19,486 nucleotides of DNA, taken from the NCBI GenBank assembly GCA_036382575.1, contig DASVHL010000076.1, forward strand, positions 1 through 19,486, read 5' to 3'. The position numbers were made by a program, and so were the translations under genes. This DNA is from UBA6022 sp036382575. GTDB lineage: Bacteria > Patescibacteriota > Saccharimonadia > Saccharimonadales > Saccharimonadaceae. Below the pieces are notes generated by a model. The model was not told where the DNA came from. It saw only the letters and a program-made list of their open reading frames with translations, and did no database searches. Shown here one piece after another: positions 15,401-19,486 of the stretch (its first letter is position 1; every line of letters begins with the position of its first letter).

Positions 15401-15705
15401 AAAAGATCAAGCTACACAAATACAAGCAGCAATTAATGTTCTATAAAGTACTTGTTGAACGCTCACGTGACTATAATCAATACACCGTTGAAAAAGGCTG
15501 CCTACAATTCGTCGAACCAACATCACGAGGGGATATTCTTAGCCTGGAAGATAGTCCGACAATAGAAGATTGCGAACGATTCCATAAGCTCATTGATGTT
15601 GTCTGGAAAAAAATTATCACTCTCGAACTGCCCGATACTAATCACTATGATCAATCTTATAAAGGCATGCTAGCCTTCGAAGAAGATCTTTTAAAAGATA
15701 GTTGA
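12427..15705 (+). CDS. UvrD/PcrA-type superfamily 1 helicase fused to a PD-(D/E)XK nuclease
   Basis: The 1092-aa protein is an ATP-dependent 3'-5' DNA translocase of the UvrD/AddA kind. Visible motifs: Q motif (L10-N-T-A-Q-K-Q), Walker A G30-P-G-T-G-K-T36, motif II D327-E-F-Q-D, motif III G359-D-D-D-Q-A-I-Y-S-F-Q-G, motif IV LTDNYRS, motif V T691-A-H-K-S-K-G-L-E-F and motif VI A749-M-T-R-A-R. The C-terminal ~230 residues are a RecB/Cas4-like nuclease: G867-S-A-I-H871, D960 in GSLDLVD, D975-Y-K977 in VTDYKTGK, and Q1002-x-x-x-Y1006. I see no Cys cluster of the AddB/Cas4 type. AddA-like enzymes process DNA ends for recombination; here no AddB partner is adjacent. The TGA stop overlaps the -35 box of the following RNA promoter. 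Confidence 0.93.
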   Translation: MDFTTRYGKLNTAQKQAVDTIDGPVMVVAGPGTGKTELLSMRAANILRQTDTLPENILCLTFTESGASAMRERMVEIIGQDAYKIAIHTFHSFGAEVINQNGDFFYHGANFRAADELSSYELLRKIFDELDYNSPLAGKMNGEYTHLGDTLMTISELKKSGLTSDELLLLLDANDQVIDTVEPLLTSIFSGRISKTTADTLQQVVEPIRASGGQVDLPTIVPLSQVLADNLEQAVAEAVETGSTKPITAWRNAWMKKNELGEFALKARERQVKLRAVSFIYYQYLARMQESELYDFDDMILRVVHAIEVFPALQYNLQEKHQYIMVDEFQDTNMAQMRILYNLTNNPANEGRPNIMVVGDDDQAIYSFQGADISNIINFRHTYDEVAAITLTDNYRSAEPILVSAREVITQGNDRLETLMDDIDKTLTAHRSSIGSQVTLVETPTKHDERTQLIAAIKHQIESGQPAESIAVLARRHHEIISLLPYFSDANILVNYERRDNVLDIAPVIALESTAQLLVALHQNKHDQVNAMLPEFLTHPALKFDAVDIWKLSLSAYSQHISWMEAMALTPLFTPIHAWLVKLSAKVPHTPLEYILDTIMGRDTPDGCEFTSPFFEYFFPAEKLQTQPDEYLVYLEALRTIRSKLRDYQQEATPTLQTLLSFIALHRQLGSVITSIRPHVDQQQGAVNLMTAHKSKGLEFDNVYIIGAIDSAWGERVRTRSRLINYPENLPLAPAGDSLSERLRLFFVAMTRARKQLTISYCTSDDSGKDTLCASFLLATSLTPEIKTATHTTEELIAGAERRWYEPIVSLSSGTMQELLAPTLEKYKLSITHLNNFLDVTRGGPQAFLINNLLRFPQAMSPSAAYGSAIHKTLQHAHSHVAATKSQRPVEDVLRDFEQNLREQHLSEADFASYFQKGSDTLHAFLSQKYDTFTTTQKVELNFAGQHVIVGEAHLTGSLDLVDISTEDKTMIVTDYKTGKASSSWVGKTDYEKIKLHKYKQQLMFYKVLVERSRDYNQYTVEKGCLQFVEPTSRGDILSLEDSPTIEDCERFHKLIDVVWKKIITLELPDTNHYDQSYKGMLAFEEDLLKDS

Positions 15706-15730
15706 CACCTCAGCAGCAATAAGTTATGAT
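15702..15730 (+). promoter_or_regulatory. Near-perfect promoter for the structured RNA region
   Basis: TTGACA (15702-15707), a 17-bp spacer and TATGAT (15725-15730): six of six and five of six matches. The -35 box contains the helicase TGA stop (15703-15705). The start is expected at about 15737. No open reading frame with a ribosome site follows for over 600 nt. Confidence 0.88.
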
Positions 15731-15736
15731 TGTACT

Positions 15737-16162
15737 CGTGAGTTTAGCGCCAATGAATGTTTGAGTTCATGACGTCAACACCGCAACTTTACATGATTAG
15801 TGCAATAAATAGACTTAGGCCGACGGCCTACCTAAATGTCGTTATAGTGCAGACACGTTGTGAATCCCTAGGAGCTCTTCTGAGACCGGGAGCTTCCCCC
15901 CAAAGGGACACACGACACTAGCTATAGCGGCACGGCGTGCCTCGGACGATAAACCTTTTGCCCCCATTGGGTGAATCGTCCGGGGTACGTCGTTAACCCC
16001 ACAAAGCCCCCTCACATTTCCATCCAGATCGTATGTCGCATCAACGATGTGGCACCCCCCAGCCGAGCTGGATGGGTAAAAATGTGAGGGCCCTACAGGC
16101 TATCCTCGGTGTTGTGAATGACTAGCCCCAAGCATCGCATTCACACACCGAGGATACGTCTC
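15737..16162 (+). ncRNA. Large structured non-coding RNA of unknown class
   Basis: This ~425-nt stretch follows the promoter, has no plausible protein frame, and is packed with helices: 15738-15749 with 15782-15792 (bulged); TAGGCC/GGCCTA (15816-15821 with 15825-15830); TAGTG/CACTA (15845-15849 with 15916-15920) enclosing GGAGCTC (15871-15877) with 15890-15897; GGCAC/GTGCC (15929-15933 with 15937-15941); CGGACGAT/ATCGTCCG (15943-15950 with 15975-15982); an 11-bp plus 8-bp coaxial stem (16009-16027 with 16068-16090, one 4-nt bulge); and a 19-bp stem with one bulged T (16101-16120 with 16138-16156) capped by a 17-nt loop. I could not find the conserved cores of tmRNA, RNase P RNA, SRP RNA or 6S RNA. 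It runs directly into the tRNA-like element and may be one transcript with it. The 3' boundary is arbitrary. Confidence 0.65.
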
Positions 16163-16266
16163 CGGGCTGTAGCGCAGACTGGTAGCGCGCTTCGATGAGA
16201 TAGGAGGATTGTAAAGATCCTTCTGGAGCATCGAAGAGGTCGCAGGTTCAAATCCTGTCAGCTCGA
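16163..16266 (+). tRNA. tRNA-Pro-derived element with 30-nt expansion of the anticodon loop
   Basis: Cloverleaf parts: acceptor CGGGCTG (16163-16169) with CAGCTCG (16259-16265), one G-U; T8 A9; D arm GCGC-AGACTGGTA-GCGC (16172-16188); G26; anticodon stem CTTCG (16190-16194) with CGAAG (16232-16236); variable loop AGGTC; T arm GCAGG-TTCAAAT-CCTGT; discriminator A16266; CCA not encoded. C1-G72, A73 and the CTTCG/CGAAG stem are those of bacterial tRNA-Pro. The anticodon loop is 37 nt instead of 7. It extends the stem to 8 bp (16190-16197 with 16229-16236), then a 3x3 loop AGA/GAG, a 9-bp stem (16201-16209 with 16217-16225) and the loop TGTAAAG. Removing any single 30-nt segment to restore a 7-nt loop with U33 gives AGC, GGC, GAC or GAG anticodons, never the NGG of proline. 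It may be a tRNA-like domain of the adjoining RNA, or a tRNA with an unknown mini-intron. Confidence 0.75.
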
Positions 16267-16268
16267 CT

Positions 16269-16317
16269 GAGACCGGCGAGTGTACAACACTCCCCAGCGA
16301 CGTACCTCGTCGGTCTC
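16269..16317 (+). other. Long hairpin directly 3' of the tRNA-like element
   Basis: GAGACCGGCGAG (16269-16280) pairs with CTCGTCGGTCTC (16306-16317) over 12 bp with one G-U; GTAC/GTAC (16282-16285 with 16302-16305) extends it after one bulged T. It starts 2 nt after the discriminator base. TTTT follows only after six further bases (GCCAAC), so termination would be weak; transcription may continue into the 53-aa gene. Confidence 0.65.
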
Positions 16318-16375
16318 GCCAACTTTTGATAGAAAATATGATATAAATATCCCTACTATCACTTGTGAAAGGGTG

Positions 16376-16537
16376 ATGAAATTGGCAACTGACGCCCAGT
16401 ACCAAGCTGCCGCAGAAGCGGTGGCTGCAGGACAGGCAAGCAAGGAGCAGAAGGAGCTGAACAAGAAGATGGCCGACCACCCTCGAGCCGGCAGTCCTCT
16501 TGTCCAAAAGGCACAGGACGCTTACAAAAATAAGTAG
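16376..16537 (+). CDS. Very small charged helical protein, 53 aa
   Basis: I do not recognise it. The protein begins MKLATDAQYQAAAEAV and is Ala/Gln/Lys-rich throughout, predicted to be one or two helices, with a loop near HPRAGSP and a basic end (QDAYKNK). The start is chosen at 16376: GAAAGGG (16367-16373) is close ahead, though the spacing of 2-3 nt is short; GTG at 16373 is an alternative. The reading frame is open further upstream into the hairpin region, but that part reads like RNA antisense/sense noise and has no ribosome site. A strong terminator follows 35 nt later. It lies downstream of the structured RNA without a clear terminator between, so it may be read from the same promoter. 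Confidence 0.65.
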   Translation: MKLATDAQYQAAAEAVAAGQASKEQKELNKKMADHPRAGSPLVQKAQDAYKNK

Positions 16538-16572
16538 TCCAAACCTTCAATACATTGTACTAATCTGTTTTA

Positions 16573-16613
16573 CCCCCGTGCCGCATCCAGCGGCACGGGG
16601 GCGTTTTATTTTT
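16573..16613 (+). terminator. Strong intrinsic terminator
   Basis: A 12-bp perfect stem (CCCCCGTGCCGC with GCGGCACGGGGG, loop ATCCA) is followed by CGTTTTATTTTT. It separates the RNA/53-aa gene unit from the next genes. Confidence 0.95.
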
Positions 16614-16673
16614 AGGCATAAATATGAGATAATCGTATTACTATATAAACATTATTCATCTTGGAGCATAGCC

Positions 16674-16841
16674 ATGACGACAGAAGTATTTACATCAGCA
16701 CCTACTGAAATCGAACCCCCAAAAGAAACTCGTGAAGAATTTCTCAAAGGTAACGAACGTGAAGCAGTAAAATACCTGATCGCCAGTCTCGCTACACGCG
16801 AAACTGTAAACATTGGTGCCCAAGAGACTTTCGAAGACTAA
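16674..16841 (+). CDS. Small acidic protein, 55 aa, upstream of dus
   Basis: I do not recognise it. The 55-aa protein is Glu/Thr-rich (MTTEVFTSAPTEIEPPKETREEF...), with a probable helix at ~25-45 (KGNEREAVKYLIASLATRE), and is too short for an enzyme. The start is supported by TTGGAG at 16661-16666, 7 nt before the ATG; the reading frame is open further upstream only across the preceding terminator. The dihydrouridine synthase gene starts 9 nt after its stop and has no Shine-Dalgarno of its own, so the two are probably co-transcribed and translationally coupled. Confidence 0.7.
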   Translation: MTTEVFTSAPTEIEPPKETREEFLKGNEREAVKYLIASLATRETVNIGAQETFED

Positions 16842-16850
16842 TAGATACAC

Positions 16851-17816
16851 ATGAGTTTCTGGAACGAACTACCACGACCCTTTTTTATTCTTGCCCCAAT
16901 GGAGGCAGTGACTGACGTCGTTTTTCGTCATGTTGTCGGTGCGGCAGCTCGTCCAGATATTTTCTTTACTGAATTTACCAACGCCAGTAGTTACTGTAGC
17001 GAAAAGGGAATCCATAGTACCCGCGGCCGTCTGGCATTTACACCCGACGAACATCCAATGGTGGCACAAATTTGGGGTAATAAACCAGATGAATTCGCAC
17101 ATATGGCAATAGGCCTGGCCGAAATGGGATACCAGGGTATCGATATCAACATGGGCTGCCCGGATAAATCTGTCGTCAAGGGCGGATCAGGTAGTGGCCT
17201 CATTCGCACACCAGAACTAGCGGCCGAACTTATTGCTAGCGCCAAACAGGGCGGATTACCAGTAAGTGTTAAGACTCGTCTAGGCTATAGCAACACAGAT
17301 GAATGGCGTGACTGGTTAACGCACATTCTAAAACAAGATGTCGTAAATCTAACGATTCATTTGCGCACACGCAAAGAAATGAGCAAAGTTGATGCGCATT
17401 ATGAAATGATCCCTGAAATCAAAGCCCTGCGTGATGAAATTGCTCCGCAGACACTATTGACTATCAACGGTGATGTTCGCGATCGTCAACATGGCCTTGA
17501 ACTCGTTGAAAAATACGGCGTTGACGGTGTTATGATCGGACGCGGCATTTTCCATAATCCATTTGCATTTGAAACCCAAAAACACGAACACAGTAGGGAA
17601 GAGTTGCTCGGTTTATTACAGCTACAGCTTGACCTGCACGACAAATATTCCGCCGAATTAGGTGCACGTAATTTTGATCCACTAAAACGATTCTTTAAGA
17701 TTTATGTCCGTGAGTTCGAAGGTGCCGGTGAACTGCGCGATAAACTAATGCATACAAAAAGCACGGACGAAGTCCGCGCTCTAATTGCGTCATTTACACC
17801 AACTACTGCGCAATAA
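16851..17816 (+). CDS. tRNA-dihydrouridine synthase (Dus family)
   Basis: An FMN-dependent TIM-barrel enzyme that reduces uridine to dihydrouridine in the tRNA D-loop using NADPH. Key parts: L-A-P-M-E-A-V-T-D at the N-terminus (FMN loop), the catalytic Cys in N100-M-G-C103-P, V-K141-T-R143 (FMN/tRNA contact), H170 in TIHLRT, N-G-D and G-V-M-I-G-R-G (FMN phosphate), then a short helical C-terminal domain (~240-321) as in DusB-like proteins. Length 321 aa is normal. The residues after GCP read DKSVVKGGSGSGLI, slightly unlike the common G-x-G-A-x-L but with the same glycine spacing. It follows the 55-aa gene by 9 nt with no Shine-Dalgarno. Its 3' end overlaps the convergent carbonic-anhydrase-like gene by 14 bp. 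Which D-loop position it modifies is unknown. Confidence 0.93.
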   Translation: MSFWNELPRPFFILAPMEAVTDVVFRHVVGAAARPDIFFTEFTNASSYCSEKGIHSTRGRLAFTPDEHPMVAQIWGNKPDEFAHMAIGLAEMGYQGIDINMGCPDKSVVKGGSGSGLIRTPELAAELIASAKQGGLPVSVKTRLGYSNTDEWRDWLTHILKQDVVNLTIHLRTRKEMSKVDAHYEMIPEIKALRDEIAPQTLLTINGDVRDRQHGLELVEKYGVDGVMIGRGIFHNPFAFETQKHEHSREELLGLLQLQLDLHDKYSAELGARNFDPLKRFFKIYVREFEGAGELRDKLMHTKSTDEVRALIASFTPTTAQ

Positions 17817-18756
17817 GCAGAACGATTGGTGTGTCAGACGATGGCAAGCGATTAGCTACTGCCATGTGCTTGGCAATCTCCGCAATCAATGCTTGAGTGT
17901 AACCTTCTTGGCCGCGTTCGCCCGCAAGTGCTTCGGCAATCATTGTGCTGGCCTTTAAGTTCCAGACAAACTTGTCATCATCGGCTTCGGTTTCATCACC
18001 GATAATAATCTCGAGGACGTTTTCTTTGTGACCATGAAATTTCTCGTCTTGGTGATCAACCGCCAAATCCTCAACAGAACGGGGAACTTCTAGCTCTACA
18101 CCATCAACATACGCTTGACCATTCCAGCCAGCCTTACGCTGCAATTCGGCCGTCGCACCAGCATTGGCACGCACACGCTCACCAAGCCCATCATCATACG
18201 TTGTACCGAGATATGCCTCAACTGCAGGAATACTCATGAACGCCCTGACAGCCTCTAGGATGGCTGGGTTAATATTGATCGCTTCGTTATCTTCAACTTC
18301 GCCATTAGCGCCACCGCAGCCGCCCTTGTGGGCCGAACGTTCAAATCCTGTGGCACTTTCGATATACGAATCAATGGCAGTGATCTGCTCACCCAATGAT
18401 GCATCTGCTGGTATCGTGTGTGCAATTGATGATTCGGCATTAAGCGCAACGCCGTAGTTAGAAGCCGATCCGCCAACACGGCGCAAACGCACTTCTGCAG
18501 CGCTACCATCAGCATTACAGTTTGTATGGCGGCCATCAATACATGCGCAGGCACGCATGTCAGTGACCTCTACAAGGTTCTGAACAGCTTCATTGGCTAG
18601 CTCGCTCATTTCTTCTGGTGTTGATTTTGCATAGATAGACGGAATACCATTAGGGTTGCCTAACCCTAGGTCACTTAATTTACCTATGTACACTGCGCTG
18701 CGTTCCAAAGTTTTTTCCATATCGATAGTCGTGCTCCCTAAATGTTCGTTCGTCAT
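17803..18756 (-). CDS. Carbonic-anhydrase-like protein (C-x-D-x-R ... H-x3-C)
   Basis: The 317-aa protein contains A-C72-I-D74-G-R76-H, then R-R-V-G-G-S-A-S-N-Y-G, then A-H143-K-G-G-C147-G-G. This order matches the metal site of beta-type carbonic anhydrases (C-x-D-x-R and H-x2-C, followed by Gly) and of cadmium carbonic anhydrases, with Cys-His-Cys as ligands and an Asp-Arg pair. The second motif has one extra residue (H-x3-C), and the 71-residue gap between C72 and H143 is longer than the ~50 usual in beta enzymes, so it is divergent. Such an enzyme would interconvert CO2 and bicarbonate. There is no signal peptide. On the minus strand a perfect TTGACA lies upstream (18811-18806) but without a good -10 box at 17 bp; the start has only a weak AGAGA. 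The 3' end overlaps dus by 14 bp. Confidence 0.6.
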   Translation of the reverse strand: MTNEHLGSTTIDMEKTLERSAVYIGKLSDLGLGNPNGIPSIYAKSTPEEMSELANEAVQNLVEVTDMRACACIDGRHTNCNADGSAAEVRLRRVGGSASNYGVALNAESSIAHTIPADASLGEQITAIDSYIESATGFERSAHKGGCGGANGEVEDNEAININPAILEAVRAFMSIPAVEAYLGTTYDDGLGERVRANAGATAELQRKAGWNGQAYVDGVELEVPRSVEDLAVDHQDEKFHGHKENVLEIIIGDETEADDDKFVWNLKASTMIAEALAGERGQEGYTQALIAEIAKHMAVANRLPSSDTPIVLLIAQ

Positions 18757-18852
18757 ATTTCTCTAACTGTTTTATTTTTCTAATCCATAATAAATTTTAC
18801 TCTTGTCAACAGAGAAGATCAACCTACTAGATGTGCTGCATGCAAGTTACTA

Positions 18853-18881
18853 TTGCACGCTATAAAGCCTGTGGTTATACT
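18853..18881 (+). promoter_or_regulatory. Promoter for the 111-aa gene
   Basis: TTGCAC (18853-18858), a 17-bp spacer and TATACT (18876-18881). The -10 box ends 8 nt before the ATG at 18890, predicting an almost leaderless mRNA. Confidence 0.7.
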
Positions 18882-18889
18882 GAAAGCAC

Positions 18890-19225
18890 ATGGAGAATTT
18901 TGAAGAAAAACCTTCACTCCCCAAGGTCGAGCAAGACGACCTTGAGATAGTCTACATTGAAGAAATTTTTAACGAGAATCATATCGAGCAATGGTTTCGC
19001 TTTGCAGAACAAAACCCGATACTTGCTAACGAAATTTTGGCACGTGCTTATAAAGAAGTAGCGAGAGGGTTTGATGCAGGCGAAAACCGTGATCAGATGC
19101 AGATACGCGTTCTTAATACCGTTGCATTCAGCATGCGAGCGCTACAGGTGGCTCTTGAACGTCGGAAAAATACCAAAGAGACACCGTCTAACGGCGACGG
19201 CGACGATGCAGGTCAGCAACCTTAA
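18890..19225 (+). CDS. Hypothetical acidic helical protein, 111 aa
   Basis: I do not recognise this family. It is acidic (ENFEEKP...EQDDLEIVYIEEIF), then helical (HIEQWFRFAEQNPILANEILARAYKEVARGF, ~30-62; second helix ~70-95), with a disordered tail rich in Asp, Gly, Asn and Gln. It has a good promoter with almost no leader and no Shine-Dalgarno. The last 38 bp, which code for the disordered tail, overlap the 3' end of atpC on the other strand. Function unknown. Confidence 0.75.
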   Translation: MENFEEKPSLPKVEQDDLEIVYIEEIFNENHIEQWFRFAEQNPILANEILARAYKEVARGFDAGENRDQMQIRVLNTVAFSMRALQVALERRKNTKETPSNGDGDDAGQQP

Positions 19226-19486
19226 GTCGAACTGTATGGCGATCAACAAGCTGATGAGCCTGTTCTAGTTCAACCTGGTTTTTAGCACTGTCGCGAAGTT
19301 TAATAGCACGATCAAGTGCAGCCTTACTTTCAGCTTCGATAATATCATCGCCTTCAATGGCTTCATCTACCAGAACGCGTACATTCGTTGGTGAGATTTC
19401 AATCACGCCACCACTAATAGCATAAAAATCCATTTTACTATCTGGATCGGCTTTTTTATGGCGAATTGCAATCGCGCCATTCCCCC
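19188..19486 (-). CDS. atpC: ATP synthase epsilon subunit, 5' end cut by window edge
   Basis: The minus-strand frame stays open from the right edge to the TAG at 19188-19190, giving the last ~98 codons. The visible part starts GNGAIAIRHKK, then KMDFYAISGGVIEISPTNVRVLVDEAIEGDDI, which matches the end of the epsilon beta-sandwich (F-x-V-S-G-G-x-x-E-V-x-P-x-x-V-x-V-L-A-D). Residues after that form the two-helix C-terminal domain (EAESKAALDRAIKLR, QVELEQAHQLVDRHTVRLKVADLHRRRRR). Epsilon couples F1 rotation to the c-ring and can inhibit ATPase. The methionine at 19433 is internal, not the start. The rest of the atp operon is expected to the right, on the same strand. The end is unusual: five consecutive Arg encoded where the gene overlaps its convergent neighbour. 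Confidence 0.9.
   Translation of the reverse strand, partial: GNGAIAIRHKKADPDSKMDFYAISGGVIEISPTNVRVLVDEAIEGDDIIEAESKAALDRAIKLRDSAKNQVELEQAHQLVDRHTVRLKVADLHRRRRR

Noticed and set aside
15737..16162. RNase P RNA
   Set aside because: The universal GAGGAAAGTCC and ACAGAA-type core segments are not found on either strand.
16163..16266. Group I intron in the tRNA-like anticodon loop
   Set aside because: The insertion is only about 30 nt, far too short for a group I core (P3-P9).
15737..16266. tmRNA (ssrA)
   Set aside because: The tRNA part has a normal D stem and tRNA-Pro identity bases, and no frame with a typical Ala-rich tag ending in LAA and a stop is present.
16100..16507. 135-aa minus-strand reading frame containing TGFEPATSS
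   Set aside because: This peptide is the well-known artefact of translating the antisense of a tRNA T-arm region; the frame crosses the tRNA-like element and hairpins and has no ribosome site.
19251..19260. A second CTGATGA, as in hammerhead cores
   Set aside because: It lies inside atpC on the opposite strand; no stem II followed by GAA and no matching stem III are present.
1..19486. UGA recoding as in Gracilibacteria/Absconditabacteria
   Set aside because: Several well-supported genes end in TGA at the expected C-terminus, including the J-domain and helicase genes.
1..19486. CRISPR arrays, insertion sequences, integrases or prophage genes
   Set aside because: No regularly spaced repeats, transposase motifs, terminal inverted repeats or phage structural genes were seen.

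Overview
The window reads as chromosome from a member of the Candidate Phyla Radiation (Patescibacteria), most likely a Candidatus Saccharibacteria (TM7) genome. This is inference from gene content and style: many short proteins without recognisable family, an LPXTG surface protein with Cys-bounded repeats, a lone type IV pilin-like protein, a baeRF-type protein, a C-x-D-x-R carbonic-anhydrase-like protein, and the end of an ATP synthase operon (epsilon subunit) at the right edge. Several genes end in TGA, so the code is standard and UGA is not recoded as in Gracilibacteria or Absconditabacteria.

Layout. 1-2700: a J-domain protein with a hendecad-repeat tail, a hypothetical protein, a YegP/DUF1508 protein and a protein with the two Asp-rich motifs of class I isoprenoid synthases. 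2700-4660: a promoter, a structured leader, a 558-aa membrane protein and, in its 3' region, a stable hairpin followed at once by a complete type III hammerhead ribozyme. 4660-6510 (minus strand): an Erm/KsgA-type rRNA methyltransferase and a sortase-anchored surface protein with a near-consensus promoter. 6570-11312: a hypothetical protein, a baeRF/Balon-like protein, an endonuclease/exonuclease/phosphatase protein, a pilin-like protein and a TrmA/RlmD-type methyltransferase without Fe-S cysteines. 11309-15705: two hypothetical proteins and a 1092-aa UvrD-type helicase with a C-terminal PD-(D/E)XK nuclease.

15702-16320 holds no protein gene. A near-perfect sigma-70-type promoter, whose -35 box overlaps the helicase stop codon, drives about 580 nt of RNA-like sequence: a chain of at least six hairpins, then a tRNA-Pro-derived element whose 7-nt anticodon loop is expanded to 37 nt folding as an extended hairpin, then a 12-bp hairpin. 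I cannot match it to tmRNA, RNase P RNA, SRP RNA or 6S RNA. With the hammerhead, this is the most interesting content here.

16370-19486: two very small proteins, a tRNA-dihydrouridine synthase, a carbonic-anhydrase-like protein (minus), a hypothetical protein and the partial atpC (minus). Three convergent gene pairs overlap at their 3' ends (4, 14 and 38 bp). About half the start codons lie 5-12 nt downstream of a -10 box with no Shine-Dalgarno, suggesting frequent leaderless or near-leaderless transcription beside a set of genes with clear Shine-Dalgarno sites. RNA modification is a recurring theme (Erm/KsgA-like, TrmA-like and Dus enzymes), but no single pathway unites the window.
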